Source: JAFAGX01 sp963759875 (GTDB taxonomy: Bacteria; Acidobacteriota; Terriglobia; Terriglobales; Acidobacteriaceae). Taken from it: a DNA stretch of 64,000 bases. The stretch covers positions 496,001 to 560,000 of the forward strand of contig CAVXBB010000017.1 of assembly GCA_963759875.1 (NCBI GenBank), written 5' to 3'. A program made the position numbers and the translations under genes. Shown in pieces: positions 62,059 through 64,000 of this stretch. The notes under the pieces were generated by a model, which had not been told where the DNA came from, did not search any database, and saw nothing but the letters and a program-made list of their open reading frames with translations. The first letter of the stretch is position 1; every line of letters begins with the position of its first letter.

Positions 62059-62076
62059 TTCAACAGAGTTGTTGAA
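62059..62076. promoter_or_regulatory. Operator-like palindrome before the HTH gene
   Basis: Perfect 7-bp arms TTCAACA and TGTTGAA with a four-base spacer, ending 10 bases ahead of ATG 62049. Likely binding site of the HTH protein or another repressor of the block. Confidence 0.55.
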
Positions 62077-62092
62077 CATTCCTAGGCTCACT

Positions 62093-62128
62093 GTAGCACG
62101 TGGGTAGCACGACGCCACATAAATGTGG
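62093..62128. promoter_or_regulatory. Paired GTAGCAC motifs and CCACAT/ATGTGG palindrome
   Basis: GTAGCAC at 62093-62099 and 62104-62110 (11-base period), the inverse of the pair beside the tRNA, followed by CCACAT-AA-ATGTGG (62115-62128). The first may bind the same protein as the sites at 51,803; the second looks like a separate operator. Confidence 0.55.
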
Positions 62129-62278
62129 TATATTTTCCTACGATTCAAGCAATTACAAGCAATAAGCATCTGGTTTCCAACCATGTGCTCGCTGTGTAAA
62201 TTCGCCTTAGCTTCGCCTCAACGTACCAGCAGACCCCTGCCATATTTCTGTGCGCTGACCTCGCGGCACTGCGGGCCC

Positions 62279-62363
62279 GTGAAAGACGGTGAAAGACTTT
62301 TGCAAAGTCCTATAGGAAAAACTCTTCTGAAAAAGTTTGGTTTTATCTTTCACTGTCCTTCAC
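62279..62363. repeat. GTGAAAGAC direct and inverted repeats
   Basis: GTGAAAGAC at 62279-62287 and 62289-62297; inverted relatives at 62345-62353 (GTGAAAGAT) and 62355-62363 (GTGAAGGAC), the last two overlapping the primase stop. Four copies flank a ~47-base segment, as in replication iterons or a regulator array. Confidence 0.5.
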
Positions 62364-63819
62364 TCGCCTTCGGTTTGAGCCTAATTCCATACCAGAATCT
62401 GCCCGTGTTGGAAGCTTCCCATCGATACCCTTTGGCTTGTAGATCGTTGCGGAAGCGAGGTGAGCCAAGTGCCTTCTGGCCGCGAGCATCAATCCAGAGT
62501 CGGTACCGCTGATAGAGTTCGCCTGCTGGCTGCACAAATTTCCCAATCTCGCATTCGTCTTCAATGAATTGCGCCAGGATGTCGAGGGATTTGATGTATT
62601 CAGCGGTTTCTGATTGGACAATGGCGGGCTCGACTAGGCCGTGTTCCCGATAACTGAGCAGACCGCGGATTGCCCAATTGAGAATGCCGGCAGACTCGCC
62701 GCGAAGCTTTTCTGGCAAGTTGGCATCTTCGGTTTCGACTATATGGACAAACGGAATCTTTTTGACGCGGCGTTGCATTCCCGTGTCGCCGCCATCGAAC
62801 TGCGGCTCTTCATTGGTGCGCAACCAAAGCTTATGAGTAGGTTTGAAATCGAATTCAGCCTGATAGAGATGGCGCGCCTGTACCGTGTCGCCGCCCGTGA
62901 GAGCTTTTACCAGACCGGCGTCAAGCTGGAGTCCTTTGCGAGTCTCATTGGCCAACGCCAAACGCACTCCAGGCAACCGCGCAATATCCGGCCGTGCGCG
63001 CCCGCCTTCGCTTTTCATCGAAGCAGCTAGAGAGTTCGGGTCAATGCCGATTGCGTAATCGCCCCAGATGTACTTAATGGTTTCGCAGAAGGTAGACTTT
63101 CCTGTCCGACCTGGGCCAACAATGATGAAAAAAACATGTTCCTTCGTGTGGCCAGTTAGGCTGAGCCCAACGCATTGCTGAAGATAGGAAACCAGTTCGA
63201 GATTGCCCTGTGTAGTCTCGAGCAGGAATTCTTCCCAGAATCGGCAAGTGGCAGAGCTGTCGAATGTGACGTTTGCTTGCTTCGTTATGTAATCTTCGCG
63301 TTTGGCAGGACGCAAGGTTCCGCTGCGGAGGTCAACCAGCCCATTGCGCACGCCTAGAAGGTCGGGATCGGCGTCGAACTGGCCCTGCTTGATAACTACG
63401 TGCCAGCGAGCGAGAGTGAGTATTTCTGAAACCTTGTGCTCGGATTCGCAGGATCTCCAGAAGCTTACGAGGGTTTTGACCGCATCGGACTTTTGTCCGG
63501 CATCGACGGCGAGCGCAATCAACCGCTTCAGATTAGATACTGTTTCCTTTGCCAAGAGCATGGCCTTTGGGTTGTCGGCTTGCCATCTCTGCCCATCCCA
63601 GCAATAAAAATTACCGGCGCTGTTAATCGTCGGGCCTTCAACCCAGAGCACGTCCGCGTGATAGTCACGAAGGAACCTGTCTGCGTTGCCCATTGATGTG
63701 AGGTGTAATCCGTCTGGCCCATCTAGTTCGCTGGTTCCTTGCTGCCGTTCCGAGGCCTCACACTCGACCATTTCGCCTTTGCTAGGCTCATAGCGAAAAT
63801 TGGAAAATCCCGAGCTCAT
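62350..63819 (-). CDS. Phage/plasmid primase-helicase (P4/D5 family)
   Basis: 489 residues from ATG 63819, whose start overlaps the stop of the upstream gene (ATGA); an in-frame start 28 codons earlier is less likely. D5_N domain (FYCWDGQRWQADNPKAMLLA; NGLVDLRSGTLRPAKREDYI), then SF3-type helicase: Walker A FFIIVGPGRTGKSTFCETIK, VRLALANETRKGLQLDAGLV, KALTGGDTVQARHLYQAEFD and HKLWLRTNEEP, and a C-terminal winged-helix-like tail. The N-terminal primase part of full P4 alpha is not seen here and may lie in the upstream gene. Gives the element its own replication. Confidence 0.9.
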   Translation of the reverse strand: MSSGFSNFRYEPSKGEMVECEASERQQGTSELDGPDGLHLTSMGNADRFLRDYHADVLWVEGPTINSAGNFYCWDGQRWQADNPKAMLLAKETVSNLKRLIALAVDAGQKSDAVKTLVSFWRSCESEHKVSEILTLARWHVVIKQGQFDADPDLLGVRNGLVDLRSGTLRPAKREDYITKQANVTFDSSATCRFWEEFLLETTQGNLELVSYLQQCVGLSLTGHTKEHVFFIIVGPGRTGKSTFCETIKYIWGDYAIGIDPNSLAASMKSEGGRARPDIARLPGVRLALANETRKGLQLDAGLVKALTGGDTVQARHLYQAEFDFKPTHKLWLRTNEEPQFDGGDTGMQRRVKKIPFVHIVETEDANLPEKLRGESAGILNWAIRGLLSYREHGLVEPAIVQSETAEYIKSLDILAQFIEDECEIGKFVQPAGELYQRYRLWIDARGQKALGSPRFRNDLQAKGYRWEASNTGRFWYGIRLKPKASEGQ

Positions 63820-64000
63820 GCTGTGTAATCCAGTCCGGCCATGCGCATATACTGGCGCTCGGAAAGCTCGCGCGATTCCCAAGTCAACTGAAGGCATCGC
63901 CACAGCTGATCATTTGTGACATCCGCACGAAGCCGCGAAGAAATCTGCTTCATGAGCCGAGTATCCGCATGAATGTCATCCCGCACTGCGAGCCGCTCTC
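63816..64000 (-). CDS. Partial gene upstream of the primase-helicase (5' beyond window)
   Basis: The last 61 codons are visible: ERLAVRDDIHADTRLMKQIS, RADVTNDQLWRCLQLTWESR, ELSERQYMRMAGLDYTA, ending at TGA overlapping the primase ATG. Translationally coupled, so probably a replication partner (primase domain or related). Too short to name. Confidence 0.65.
   Translation of the reverse strand, partial: ERLAVRDDIHADTRLMKQISSRLRADVTNDQLWRCLQLTWESRELSERQYMRMAGLDYTA

Larger units (their letters stand above)
62050..62349. other. Regulatory gap between primase and HTH gene
   Basis: About 300 bases without a convincing gene. Contents from left to right: palindrome at 62059-62076, paired GTAGCAC motifs at 62093-62110, CCACAT-AA-ATGTGG at 62115-62128, an AT-rich stretch with TATATTTT, and GTGAAAGAC repeats at 62279-62297. 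A plus-strand frame through it has no recognisable protein features. Confidence 0.55.

Noticed and set aside
62123..62512. Plus-strand frame with two Cys pairs upstream of and overlapping the primase 3' end
   Set aside because: Overlaps operator-like repeats and the conserved primase C-terminus; no family features and no ribosome site.

Overview
The window looks like part of an Acidobacteriota (Terriglobia-like) chromosome. This is inferred from gene families and neighbourhoods (rplU-rpmA-obg; an LPS block waaA-lpxK-rfaE1-rfaE2-waaC; a DUF3108 secreted protein; S41/PDZ, GAF-SpoIIE and PASTA proteins), from moderately high GC, and from an outer-membrane biogenesis set. No rRNA or other taxonomic marker in the window settles it. 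Coding density is high and genes alternate strand in short operons.

Layout of the chromosomal part (1-51,700). 1-2,100: obg (cut by the left edge), rpmA, rplU. 2,100-8,510: Kdo/heptose/lipid A genes on the minus strand. 8,589-10,803: a damaged hypothetical gene and gatB. 10,950-16,275: a GAF-SpoIIE phosphatase, two related small membrane proteins, a CoA-binding protein, a selenocysteine-type selD and an aldo/keto reductase stub. 16,334-20,443: ftsH, a hypoxanthine phosphoribosyltransferase relative and tilS. 20,475-27,630: PEP-mutase-like and thioesterase genes, a TIG protein, a PilT-type ATPase, tyrA, scoAB and a SUMF1-domain protein. 27,571-31,642: trpC-trpF-trpB and a saccharopine-dehydrogenase-like gene. 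31,858-35,618: an S41 protein without its catalytic dyad, mbfA and a diguanylate cyclase. 35,691-37,845: an isolated flgH'-flgI-flgJ' segment whose left edge cuts into a response regulator. 38,089-51,477: hyuB, tdh, a NarL-type two-component pair, aroC, def-fmt-rsmB, a PASTA protein, PBP1A and an aminotransferase.

At 51,701 a tRNA-Pro(CGG) gene marks the start of an integrated element that runs off the right edge. It carries two overlapping tyrosine recombinase genes next to the tRNA, two plus-strand cargo genes, and a long minus-strand block: P4/D5-type primase-helicase, small HTH regulator, several unknown proteins, two large internal-virion-like proteins, terminase small subunit, and a terminase large subunit reduced to its ATPase domain. 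No portal, capsid or tail gene is recognisable in the visible 12 kb. The element is therefore either a capsid-less satellite or a prophage with a large deletion. Paired GTGCTACC motifs with identical 11-nt spacing sit both beside the tRNA and in front of the regulator gene.

Four genes (gatB, selD, ftsH, hpt), plus the 5' part of waaA and one hypothetical gene, are broken by many small indels, all between 8.2 and 18.7 kb. Most of those that can be resolved are single-base changes, usually in short homopolymers, in genes that are normally essential or conserved. This points to local sequence error rather than true decay, and the genes are described here as they would read when repaired.
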